Of a stretch of 23,428 bases of DNA, positions 17,090-23,428 are shown one piece after another. The notes beneath the pieces were generated by a model. It was not told where the DNA came from. It searched no databases and saw only the letters and a program-made list of their open reading frames with translations. The first letter of the stretch is position 1. Every line of letters starts with the position of its first letter. A program made the position numbers and the translations under genes. Origin of the DNA: Leptolyngbya sp. SIO4C1 (lineage in GTDB: Bacteria > Cyanobacteriota > Cyanobacteriia > Phormidesmidales > Phormidesmidaceae); assembly GCA_010671975.1 (NCBI GenBank), contig JAAHIA010000022.1, positions 1 through 23,428 on the forward strand, given 5' to 3'.

Positions 17090-17793
17090 CTGAGCGGCAC
17101 CAGCGGCGCAACTAGGTCAACTCGCCTGAGAATCTCGCGCCAGGCTTGCTGAGCGCTGCTGTCTTCGGGGTCGGTGAGCAGCCGCAGCGCGGTTTGATCT
17201 ACCTCGTCGTACCAAAGCTCAGCCGGGCTGTCGTCTGGCTGAGCGATCGCGTCGGTCCGATAGATCCAGCCGTTGACCGACAGCACGGTCTCTTCCCCGG
17301 CGTCAGCCTGACAGGTTAAATTCAAATACCAGTGGTAGTCAGCCGCAGCGGCCAGCCCCACCGGCAGCGTCTCGGGTAGCTGCAGCCGCACAAAGCCCGG
17401 GGTCTGATCGAGGCTGATTGGCGCTGCGTAAACCTGCTCCTTTTCGTCGGCGCTGAGCAAAATAAATTCACCCGATTGAATCGCCTCTGGCCGATCGGGA
17501 ATGTAGAACCAAAAGCTGGGGTAGGCCCGCTCGGTCATCACCGGATTGTCGATTGGCACCAGCGCCGTGAGCGCTTCGGTCGTGTCGCTGCAGGCCTGCT
17601 GGGCAGGATTGAGGCCCCCCCCGGGCCGCACCCGATTGGGGGGGAGGCGACGCGGTGGTGCCGGACGCGGTGCGCGCTGCTGACGGGCTGCAGGCCGAGC
17701 TTCGGCTAGATGCGCCTGAGGCGCTGCGATCGCGCCCGCAAGCAGTAGTCCGCCAGCGAATAGCGCCCCTCGAGCGATGGTTCTACAAGACAT
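17086..17793 (-). CDS. exported DUF928 family protein
   Basis: The ATG at 17791-17793 is preceded by AGAGGAAATCGCT, a good site; a TTG nine codons upstream is unlikely. The 235-residue protein has a signal peptide (LFAGGLLLAGAIAAPQAHLAEA) and then a Pro/Arg-rich segment. The DUF928 core starts near ALTALVPIDN and includes YPSFWFYIP, QTPGFVRLQLP, DYHWYLNLTC and VNGWIYR. DUF928 is a mostly cyanobacterial domain of unknown function, often found beside CHAT, CHASE2 and DUF1822 genes. Homopolymer tracts (C8 at plus 17615-17622, G7 at plus 17638-17644) sit in the Pro/Arg-rich part. The gene is last in its cluster, 63 bp after the CHASE2 gene. Confidence 0.9.
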   Translation of the reverse strand: MSCRTIARGALFAGGLLLAGAIAAPQAHLAEARPAARQQRAPRPAPPRRLPPNRVRPGGGLNPAQQACSDTTEALTALVPIDNPVMTERAYPSFWFYIPDRPEAIQSGEFILLSADEKEQVYAAPISLDQTPGFVRLQLPETLPVGLAAAADYHWYLNLTCQADAGEETVLSVNGWIYRTDAIAQPDDSPAELWYDEVDQTALRLLTDPEDSSAQQAWREILRRVDLVAPLVPLS

Positions 17794-17818
17794 AGCGATT
17801 TCCTCTATAGCGATTTCC
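17792..17818. repeat. 12-bp direct repeat carrying the DUF928 ribosome site
   Basis: ATAGCGATTTCC occurs at 17792-17803 and again at 17807-17818 (spacing 15). Read on the minus strand each copy is GGAAATCGCTAT, so the ribosome-binding region and the first base pairs of the start are duplicated. It looks like a recent short tandem duplication. Confidence 0.8.
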
Positions 17819-17856
17819 AACTGGGCGAGAACAGCACCCCGGAGCGCAGCGGACAG

Positions 17857-20250
17857 CTACTTTGACCCAGGCTGAGCAGACAGCTTTGACAGCGGCTTTG
17901 AGGACGATAGCCGAGGCCAGGCGCTCAGCCAGCCGGCCGCCAGCAGCAGGGAGAGCGCCGTCGGCACCCAGGGCAGCCACAGCCCTCGCGCTAGCGCCAG
18001 TAGACAGATCTGATAGAGGCTCAGCTGAGACAGCCCAATCACCACCCAGCCGTATTGGCCCAGGCGGCGGACGTAGACCATTCCGGCGCTGCTGCCGGCG
18101 GTCCAGCCTAAAATCCACAGCGCATCGCCCCACTGCCAGCTGCGCCACTGCGGCAGCGCCTGCAGCAGCGGTCGCTGATCGAGCACGCTGCTCACCAGCT
18201 GGCTGACCATGTGAGCGTGAATCCAAACGCCGGGCATGCTGCCGTAGGGCGTGTAGAAGTAGTCTCTTGAAACTGGCGCCGTGTAGCCAATCATCACCAG
18301 GTGGTCTTGAATTAGGTCGCGATCGAGCTCGCCCGCTAGCACCTGGCTGAGGGTAAGGCGCTGACCTGGCTGATTGGAGCGATAGTTGAGTAGAATCTGG
18401 CTGGTTTGCGCTTCTAGCGCCTGGTAGCCGACAAAGCGCTGAGGCAGCTCCTGCAGGCTGACTGCGCCAAACTGCCAGCGCTGCTCGGCGTTGACGTCTA
18501 GCGGAGAGACACCCTGCTGCCATAGATACTCAAACGCCAGCTGAAAGCTAAAGCTGTAGGGCGTAGTACAGCTTGAAGGCGACGGCTGCAGGCTAGTGTC
18601 GTAGGACAGCAGATGTCGCCGCACCACCTGATGCGACTGCGGTGTTTCAGCCGCTAGGTCGCGACGAACCACGGCCGTAGCCGGCGGCGCTGTCCCGTCA
18701 ATTAGCAGGTCGCTGAAGCCTATCTGACTGGCGATCTGCGCTTTAGAAAAGCTAACCGGGGGCTCGTAGCTGCGATCGCTCGCGCCGTAGGCGCACACCA
18801 TAAACAAGTTGGGGTGCGTCTCAAACTGCTGCATCAGTCGGTCGTAGCCGGGGCCTCGAGCCTGCGGTCGATGCAGATCCATGCCAATCGCTGCTGGCTG
18901 CAGCTGAGTCAGCCGTTCAACGGCAGCGGCTAGCGTCTGGTCCGGTAGCGGATAGCCGTACTGGCTGGTATCTTCCTGGCTGATTTCGATCACGATCAGG
19001 CGCGAGTCGATCGGTTCGACCGGGCGCTGCCGCATCAGCCGGTCGTAGGCGGCTAGCTCCAGCGGCTCCAGCAGCCCCAGCGCCCGCACTGCAATCACCA
19101 GCGCGCTCACGCCCACAGCCGCGATCGCGCCGGCCCAGTCGCTGGTGCGATCGCGCTGATGCAGGGCCCGATGCAGACAGAGATCGCGCCAGTACAGGGG
19201 CGGCGCTGCCGGATTTTGCCACACCACCGGCAGCCAGGTGGCACAGGGCAGCTCCCCTTCTACTCCCTCTAGCCGCTGCCGCGCCTCTCGCACCGCTAGA
19301 TGAAAGGTTGCTCCCGCCGCAAAAGCGTTGAGGAAGTGCCTCAAAAACTGATGCGCTACCGGATCGGGCACCGGCTCTCGCATCACAATAATGTAGGGAA
19401 TCTGCAAGTCTGATAGCTGCTGCGCTAACCCCAGCCCGTCGCAGGAATTAAAGATAGCAATTTTTAGCCCGTTGGCAATCGCCTGGGCCAGCGCATGCTT
19501 AAGCTGCGGTATGGTGAGGCTTTCTTGCTCGTTGAGGTAGATGCGGCCCTGGTCGCCGTCGGTCTGACTGTGGCCGGCAAAAAAGAACACATCCCAGCCT
19601 TGCGGCTGCCACAGCTGCTCATTGAGCAGCGGTCGAGAAGGCGACTCTAGCATCATCAGCTCGGCCTGGGGCAGCTGTCGCAAAAGCTCAAAATCTGCTT
19701 GAGTATCGATTGTTTGACTGTCGCCTAGCACCGCCAGTAGCCGGGCCCGCCTGGCTGCCGTATGCACCAGCGACGGCGCTCGCCAGGCTTCACCGCTGAG
19801 CGTGGCTTCTGCTTTGGGATAGTCTTCAAAGAAGCGCCACAGATGCCAGGGAAGCTTACGCAGCTGGCTATCCCAAGTTTCTAAGATGATCTGGATCTCA
19901 TCGCGCCGGCCTAGCTCGGTGCGCAGCAGCAGCTCAATTGTGCAAAACTCGGCCGAGCGCAGCCAGGTATTGAGTTCCGTGGTGAGCTGCTGGCAGGCGG
20001 CTGTGAAGGCTTCATCCGAGTAGCGGCTGCCCTCCTGATGCAGCAGCTGAATCCGCAGCGCCTGGTTTTGATGGCGGGTCCGATAGAGCGACTGCCACTG
20101 CTGCTGTGCCGCCGCGATCGCAGGGGCTGCCGGCAGACTACTGGTGACTCGAATGGGATACTGATGGTTGGGCAAAAATAGCTCGGCAACGACGGCTTCA
20201 AACCCGCTGTAGAGACTTCCTTTGCCAAAATGCAGTACGACTTTCTTCAT
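17857..20250 (-). CDS. membrane CHAT-CHASE2 protein (caspase-like protease plus sensor)
   Basis: The 797-residue protein starts at ATG 20248-20250. Residues about 50-345 form a CHAT caspase-like domain with His227 (FFAGHSQTD) and Cys270 (FNSCDGLG). A membrane segment at about 372-393 follows. Residues about 395-700 are a CHASE2 extracellular sensor domain (YDRLMRQRP, LIVIEIS, GMDLHR, PLPDQTL, FYTPYGSMPGVWIHAHMV). The C-terminus has three membrane helices (about 707-727, 734-752 and 757-777) and a short tail. CHAT is cytoplasmic and CHASE2 periplasmic, so it should turn an envelope signal into proteolysis. The domain order is standard for cyanobacteria. It lies 28 bp after the NB-ARC gene, so it is probably in its operon. 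The ribosome site is weak. Confidence 0.93.
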   Translation of the reverse strand: MKKVVLHFGKGSLYSGFEAVVAELFLPNHQYPIRVTSSLPAAPAIAAAQQQWQSLYRTRHQNQALRIQLLHQEGSRYSDEAFTAACQQLTTELNTWLRSAEFCTIELLLRTELGRRDEIQIILETWDSQLRKLPWHLWRFFEDYPKAEATLSGEAWRAPSLVHTAARRARLLAVLGDSQTIDTQADFELLRQLPQAELMMLESPSRPLLNEQLWQPQGWDVFFFAGHSQTDGDQGRIYLNEQESLTIPQLKHALAQAIANGLKIAIFNSCDGLGLAQQLSDLQIPYIIVMREPVPDPVAHQFLRHFLNAFAAGATFHLAVREARQRLEGVEGELPCATWLPVVWQNPAAPPLYWRDLCLHRALHQRDRTSDWAGAIAAVGVSALVIAVRALGLLEPLELAAYDRLMRQRPVEPIDSRLIVIEISQEDTSQYGYPLPDQTLAAAVERLTQLQPAAIGMDLHRPQARGPGYDRLMQQFETHPNLFMVCAYGASDRSYEPPVSFSKAQIASQIGFSDLLIDGTAPPATAVVRRDLAAETPQSHQVVRRHLLSYDTSLQPSPSSCTTPYSFSFQLAFEYLWQQGVSPLDVNAEQRWQFGAVSLQELPQRFVGYQALEAQTSQILLNYRSNQPGQRLTLSQVLAGELDRDLIQDHLVMIGYTAPVSRDYFYTPYGSMPGVWIHAHMVSQLVSSVLDQRPLLQALPQWRSWQWGDALWILGWTAGSSAGMVYVRRLGQYGWVVIGLSQLSLYQICLLALARGLWLPWVPTALSLLLAAGWLSAWPRLSSSKPLSKLSAQPGSK

Positions 20251-20278
20251 CGCTGCCAGTAGCCAGCATTAGTAGCCA

Positions 20279-22075
20279 TCAAATCACGAACTGCTCAGTG
20301 TGAACTGCCCGATCGGCAGCGATTTCTAAGCTGAACGCTTCCTCAGCGGCACCGCGAAAATAGGGCAGCTGAATGAAGCTGTCCTGGGCCTGAGCCTCAA
20401 TCTCAGCGAGCACGGTCGACTGTCCGTCTAATAGACGCAGCTGTAGGCCTGCCGGCAGCACCGTGGCCTGCCGAGGCGGCTGCACCTGCACGCAGATTTG
20501 GTAGGTTTGGTTCTCCATTTGACCCACTGCCACCAGTAGAGCAACGGTGACGCTCTCAGCAGCGTTCGCTAGTTTTATAGACTTGAATCGCTTAATTAAG
20601 GTTTCATCTCTAAGATAATAGGCGCTGCGCAGCCTCAGCACTGGCTGCACGGAATCTTCAAAAAGCAGCTCAACGGGCTGCCAGCTAGGCTCAAATCGAT
20701 TGTGAAACCACTGTTGCAGCTGAACTACCTTGGTGGCCGGCGTCCCTAGCTCAATAATGGGACCGAGCGCCTGCGGAACCGATCGAGAAGCGGCCGCGCT
20801 GCTGCCACAGACTTGAGCAATAAACTGATGCATCACATAGGCTTTAATCAGCGGCGGCAGAAATAACAAAAAGCCCTCTGATGCTCGGGAGGACTCTAGC
20901 ATGGTCTCTAGCAGCGATCGCTGAATCAGCGACTCTAGCGTCTCTAACATCTCTGTTGTATTGACCACCAGCGGAATTTCGGCCTGCAGCGTGGCTAAAG
21001 AGACTGGCTCACGCCGGCCGGCTAGCCAAAACAGAATGTCTCTTTCTAATGAGGAAACGCCCTCAAAAGCCGGCTGCAGCAGCAGATTAATATCGCCAAA
21101 GATAAAAGACTGCTGTGCTAAAAAAGCCGCGACGCTGCCATTAAACAGCTCGCGAATCATCTGCGAGGCAATTCTGAGCGCTGCCGGATTGCCCTGATAG
21201 CTGTGAATCAGCGTCTCCCAGTGTGGGCGATCGCACAGCTGTTCTGCTTCTAGAACAGCTGCCGCAGCGGCTGCCGATAGCCCTTTGAGCGGCAGCGTTT
21301 TAACCAGAGGATTGCGACCGCTCAAGCGCAGGAGCTCTGGCGGATTTTCTAGCCCAGTCATGACTAAACAGCTCTGATGAGGCCGCTCTCCGAGCCGCAG
21401 CAGCAGCTGAGCATAGTTTGCATACTCTGCTTGATACCGGCCTTCTTTGCCCGGCTGCAGAATCGACTCGACCGCATCAAAGACAATCAGATAGGCCCGC
21501 TGGCTTAGGGCGGTGGCTACTGAATCTTGCAGCTCGGACTGGCTGGCCGCTGACTCACTCGCGGGCTGATTCGTCAGCTGTTCGACCAGCTGCTGCAGCG
21601 GTGGGACGCTGGCATACCAGATCACCTGCTCGAACTGAGCACTAACGCGCTGAACCAGGCGCTGCGCTAGGACAGTCTTACCCATGCCGCTGAGGCCATA
21701 GATGCTGAGCAATCGACAGCGCTGCTGTATCCACTGCTCCAGCGTTGCCAGCTCTTCTGCATAGCCAGCCGCTTCGCCTGCCGGACCTGGAACGGCGGCT
21801 GTAAGCTCAGATAGCGGTATCTCGCTGCCTAACACTGAGCGGAAATTAGTCTTACCTACCGAGGTGCCGAGCGCGTCTGATAGAAATTTCCAGAGCTTAG
21901 GCGCGACATCGCGCATCAGATAGTTGGTGCTGTAGTCAGAAGTCGCCGCAATTTGCTCGTAGGTCAGCCCCTGCCAGGCTCCTTCTAGAATTGCCTGTTC
22001 AGGGCTTCTCAGCGAACGCCCAAGGTGGGAGAGAACTATTTTATCGACCCGCTCAAGCGCTTCTCCGAAATCCAC
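20279..22075 (-). CDS. HTH-NB-ARC ATPase fused to a DUF1822-like domain
   Basis: The start is GTG at 22073-22075 (598 residues). Residues 1 to about 85 match the vMAP_N-type helix-turn-helix head of cyanobacterial NB-ARC proteins: GAWQGLTYEQIA, then VAPKLWKFLSDALG and KTNFRSVL. An NB-ARC (STAND/AP-ATPase) module follows, with Walker A GLSGMGKT (127-134, Lys133) and a Walker B-type LIVFDAVES. A winged-helix region (about 340-420) includes FWLAGRREPVSLATL. The last 166 residues (about 433-598) match DUF1822: LQQWFHNRFEPSWQPVELL, VTVALLVAV, LPAGLQLRLLD and the terminal EQFVI. Typical family members end in WD40 or TPR repeats, so the DUF1822-like tail is unusual. It is the first gene of the minus cluster, followed by CHAT-CHASE2 and DUF928, and is probably its cytoplasmic switch. 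Repeats upstream suggest a regulated promoter. Confidence 0.9.
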   Translation of the reverse strand: MDFGEALERVDKIVLSHLGRSLRSPEQAILEGAWQGLTYEQIAATSDYSTNYLMRDVAPKLWKFLSDALGTSVGKTNFRSVLGSEIPLSELTAAVPGPAGEAAGYAEELATLEQWIQQRCRLLSIYGLSGMGKTVLAQRLVQRVSAQFEQVIWYASVPPLQQLVEQLTNQPASESAASQSELQDSVATALSQRAYLIVFDAVESILQPGKEGRYQAEYANYAQLLLRLGERPHQSCLVMTGLENPPELLRLSGRNPLVKTLPLKGLSAAAAAAVLEAEQLCDRPHWETLIHSYQGNPAALRIASQMIRELFNGSVAAFLAQQSFIFGDINLLLQPAFEGVSSLERDILFWLAGRREPVSLATLQAEIPLVVNTTEMLETLESLIQRSLLETMLESSRASEGFLLFLPPLIKAYVMHQFIAQVCGSSAAASRSVPQALGPIIELGTPATKVVQLQQWFHNRFEPSWQPVELLFEDSVQPVLRLRSAYYLRDETLIKRFKSIKLANAAESVTVALLVAVGQMENQTYQICVQVQPPRQATVLPAGLQLRLLDGQSTVLAEIEAQAQDSFIQLPYFRGAAEEAFSLEIAADRAVHTEQFVI

Positions 22076-22081
22076 AGTACC

Positions 22082-22145
22082 TACGACCTAACGTGAGACC
22101 TAATGCGACTTTAAAGTGCAGCCTTAAAACTTAATACGACCTCAA
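22082..22145. promoter_or_regulatory. imperfect direct repeats (operator-like iterons) upstream of the NB-ARC gene
   Basis: Copies of a TRCGACCTAA-type word occur on the plus strand at 22082-22091, 22094-22103 (TGAGACCTAA), 22104-22114 (TGCGACTTTAA) and 22135-22145 (TACGACCTCAA). A weaker GCAGCCTTAA lies near 22118. Spacing is near 10-16 bp, close to one helical turn for the first three. They fill the leader immediately before the GTG start. This is consistent with a binding array, possibly for an HTH regulator; the function is inferred. Confidence 0.45.
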
Positions 22146-22217
22146 ACCATTTGCAAGACCAGCAGCGCTATCTTTATTAACCATAGATTTAATCATAGGC
22201 CACACTTAGAAAGCCGG

Positions 22218-22403
22218 TCATGACGCGTCCTCGCTTGGCCGGTTGAGCTGCTCGGCCGCAAAAGTATTAACCAGCTCAACCAGCGCTTGATAGTCTTGCG
22301 CAATCTGAGTGATGGTTTCCTGCAGCAGAATCAAAGACTGAATATTATTGCCGAGGCGATCTTGCAGTAGATGAGATTGTTGCACAAAGTCTTCGGGGGT
22401 CAT
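22218..22403 (-). CDS. small helical protein, unknown (61 aa)
   Basis: The frame starts at ATG 22401-22403 and reads MTPEDFVQQSHLLQDRLG, then a long amphipathic helix (SLILLQETITQIAQDYQALV ...) with heptad spacing, and a charged tail ending PSEDAS. It has no signal peptide and no ribosome site I can see. Small coiled-coil proteins of this kind are common and usually unannotated. It lies 142 bp upstream of the NB-ARC gene on the same strand, with the iteron array between them. It may be a separate unit. The clean composition favours a real gene, but short length keeps confidence moderate. Confidence 0.5.
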   Translation of the reverse strand: MTPEDFVQQSHLLQDRLGNNIQSLILLQETITQIAQDYQALVELVNTFAAEQLNRPSEDAS

Positions 22404-23089
22404 GTCGATATGGCTTGGAAGGGGTTTGAATCACTAGTTCACTATGTTGAGCAGACTGATCATAAGGGGGTCAGTCGCAGATAAGCAAACACTTAAGGCC
22501 TATCAGATGGATTAGCATCCTTCTGAGCACCTGCCAAGATGGGCAAGCACCATCAGTTCACTGTGTCGGTTCAGTGTGAGAGAGTTAGGAGAGGCTGTTT
22601 AAGTGCTATTGTCTTAACCTTAGCTCGCTTACGAAACACTATACCGTGTAAACCATAACATTTGGCTAGTTTACAGTTTTTTCATACGCAGACTGCCTAT
22701 AAAGTATGCATACAACTTCAAGCATTGTATGGTTAAATTAGATCTAGCCAGTAAATCTAGCCAGAAGCAGCACCGTGTCGTCAGCCACTCGTCAAGCCCG
22801 GCAGCATTCCCCAAACCTCTGACGGCCAAATTCGCCGTTCTCAAAATTGGCAGGTTGAGCGAAGCCGAAACCGGGTTAATTGGGTTTGTTAACTCATATA
22901 TTTAGAAAATTCTCTTTCTTTAGACGCTTTTTACGATGAAGAGGTTAATAGACAGCTAAAGTCTTACGCTGAGCGCCAGTCTGATATCGCTTCAAATAGA
23001 ATTTGATGGCTACGTCGATAGATAACGACGCCTAGCTAGCCTATCTTCTGCCATTGTCAGCCTAACTCTCAGCAGGGTAGGGAATTCTT
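22404..23089. other. intergenic region, short repeats and one coding-like scrap
   Basis: No full gene is visible in these 686 bases. An inverted repeat lies at 22647-22675. ATCTAGCCAG is repeated at 22742-22751 and 22755-22764. GTATGCATAC is a 10-bp palindrome near 22706-22715. A plus-strand frame open from 22893 to TGA at 23004-23006 reads SLSLDAFYDEEVNRQLKSYA and continues protein-like, but it has no start codon, so it may be the tail of a decayed gene. AGGG-type purines near 23074-23082 serve as the ribosome site for the next gene. Confidence 0.6.
22647..22675. promoter_or_regulatory. 7-bp inverted repeat with T-run
   Basis: TGTAAAC (22647-22653) and GTTTACA (22669-22675) are perfect inverted copies separated by 15 bp, with six T two bases later (GTTTTTT). 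It could be a regulator operator or a weak plus-strand terminator; the long spacer favours the former. Confidence 0.3.
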
Positions 23090-23428
23090 ATGAGTAGCAA
23101 TCAAGTTGCCCTGAGCGGGGCTATTCGGTGGACAGATGTTTTAGGCAATACCCATCCAGTCCGGGAAGCCACAGTCGAAATTCGCGATCGGCATGATGGC
23201 GCAGACACGCTAGTATCAACCGTCCGAACGGATCAAGCGGGACGCTACACAGCCGTTTTTGATAACACAGACAGCAGCGGCGACGGCAGCAGACGCGACA
23301 TTTTCATCAGAGCTATAGCCGACGGACAGACCTATTCAGTTGAAAATTCAGAAGGTACGGTTTATTCCTTCGATAGTGCAACACTTTCTAACCTATCAGA
23401 CGGTCAGCATGTTCTGGATCTAGCAATA
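23090..23428 (+). CDS. N-terminal part of a beta-sandwich (transthyretin/CnaB-like) protein, cut by window end
   Basis: ATG at 23090 opens a frame of 113 codons that is still open at the window edge. It reads MSSNQVALSGAIRW, VREATVEIRD, LVSTVRTDQAGRYTAVFDNT and FIRAIADGQTYSVENSEG. The pattern (short strand, V-x-EATVEI, then TD-x-AGRY followed by an aromatic strand) fits carboxypeptidase-regulatory / CnaB-type beta-sandwich domains found in many surface and adhesion proteins. There is no obvious signal peptide in the part seen. AGGG at about 23074 and GGAA at 23081 lie upstream. The remaining domains are outside the window, so the function is open. Confidence 0.75.
   Translation, partial: MSSNQVALSGAIRWTDVLGNTHPVREATVEIRDRHDGADTLVSTVRTDQAGRYTAVFDNTDSSGDGSRRDIFIRAIADGQTYSVENSEGTVYSFDSATLSNLSDGQHVLDLAI

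Noticed and set aside
17783..18523. A 246-codon minus frame
   Set aside because: It overlaps the CHAT-CHASE2 gene in another frame and is Arg/Ala/Gly-rich shadow sequence; the CHASE2 frame has clear domain matches.
22826..22852. Inverted repeat GCCAA/TTGGC as a terminator
   Set aside because: Only five paired bases, an imperfect arm and no T-run after it.
1..23428. CRISPR array
   Set aside because: No series of regularly spaced identical repeats of 25-40 bp with unique spacers is visible; repeats seen are short heptamers, iterons or protein repeats.

Overview
This window reads as cyanobacterial chromosome. The HIP1 octamer GCGATCGC occurs at least twenty times on casual reading (near 358, 1863, 2827, 5936, 6563, 9073, 12815 and 15803, for example). 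The gene content also fits: CHAT and CHASE2 domains, DUF928, DUF1822, a PEP-CTERM protein and a two-partner-secretion exoprotein. I cannot name the genus from sequence alone; a filamentous or otherwise complex, GC-rich cyanobacterium is an inference.

Left part (1-8100). A very large minus-strand gene (1598 codons) of unrecognised function fills 104-4900. It is followed downstream by heptamer repeats and a weak terminator-like hairpin. A roughly 920-bp graveyard (4901-5822) holds a decayed small ORF, a broken IS630-type transposase fragment and an antisense coding-like scrap. Next come a DUF1028 protein, tRNA-Val(CAC), a gene for a helix-turn-helix/zinc-knuckle protein starting 93 bp after the tRNA, a repeat-plus-palindrome convergence point at 7365-7410, and a coiled-coil, possibly DNA-binding protein.

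Middle (8100-10300). A DUF2267 protein converges on an MFS transporter, and the two coding regions overlap by 4 bp at their stop codons.

Right part (10331-22075). This is the core of the window: two convergent gene clusters that also overlap by 4 bp at their stops (CTAG, 17086-17089). The plus-strand cluster encodes a secreted PEP-CTERM zinc metalloprotease, a TPS/haemagglutinin-type beta-helix exoprotein and an exported TPR-CHAT caspase-like protein; gaps are about 16 bp and -4 bp, so co-translation is likely. The minus-strand cluster encodes an NB-ARC ATPase with an N-terminal HTH (vMAP_N-like) and a C-terminal DUF1822-like domain, then a membrane CHAT-CHASE2 protein, then an exported DUF928 protein. 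Both CHAT domains keep the His/Cys dyad. I read the locus as an envelope-sensing and proteolysis module: cytoplasmic NTPase switch, membrane sensor-protease, periplasmic CHAT, exported metalloprotease and surface exoprotein. That joint function is inference. No TpsB (FhaC/ShlB) pore gene is in the window.

Right edge (22218-23428). A 61-codon small ORF, a 686-bp intergenic stretch with short repeats and a coding-like scrap, and the first 113 codons of a plus-strand gene starting at 23090 whose product looks like a transthyretin/CnaB-type beta-sandwich, cut off by the window end.
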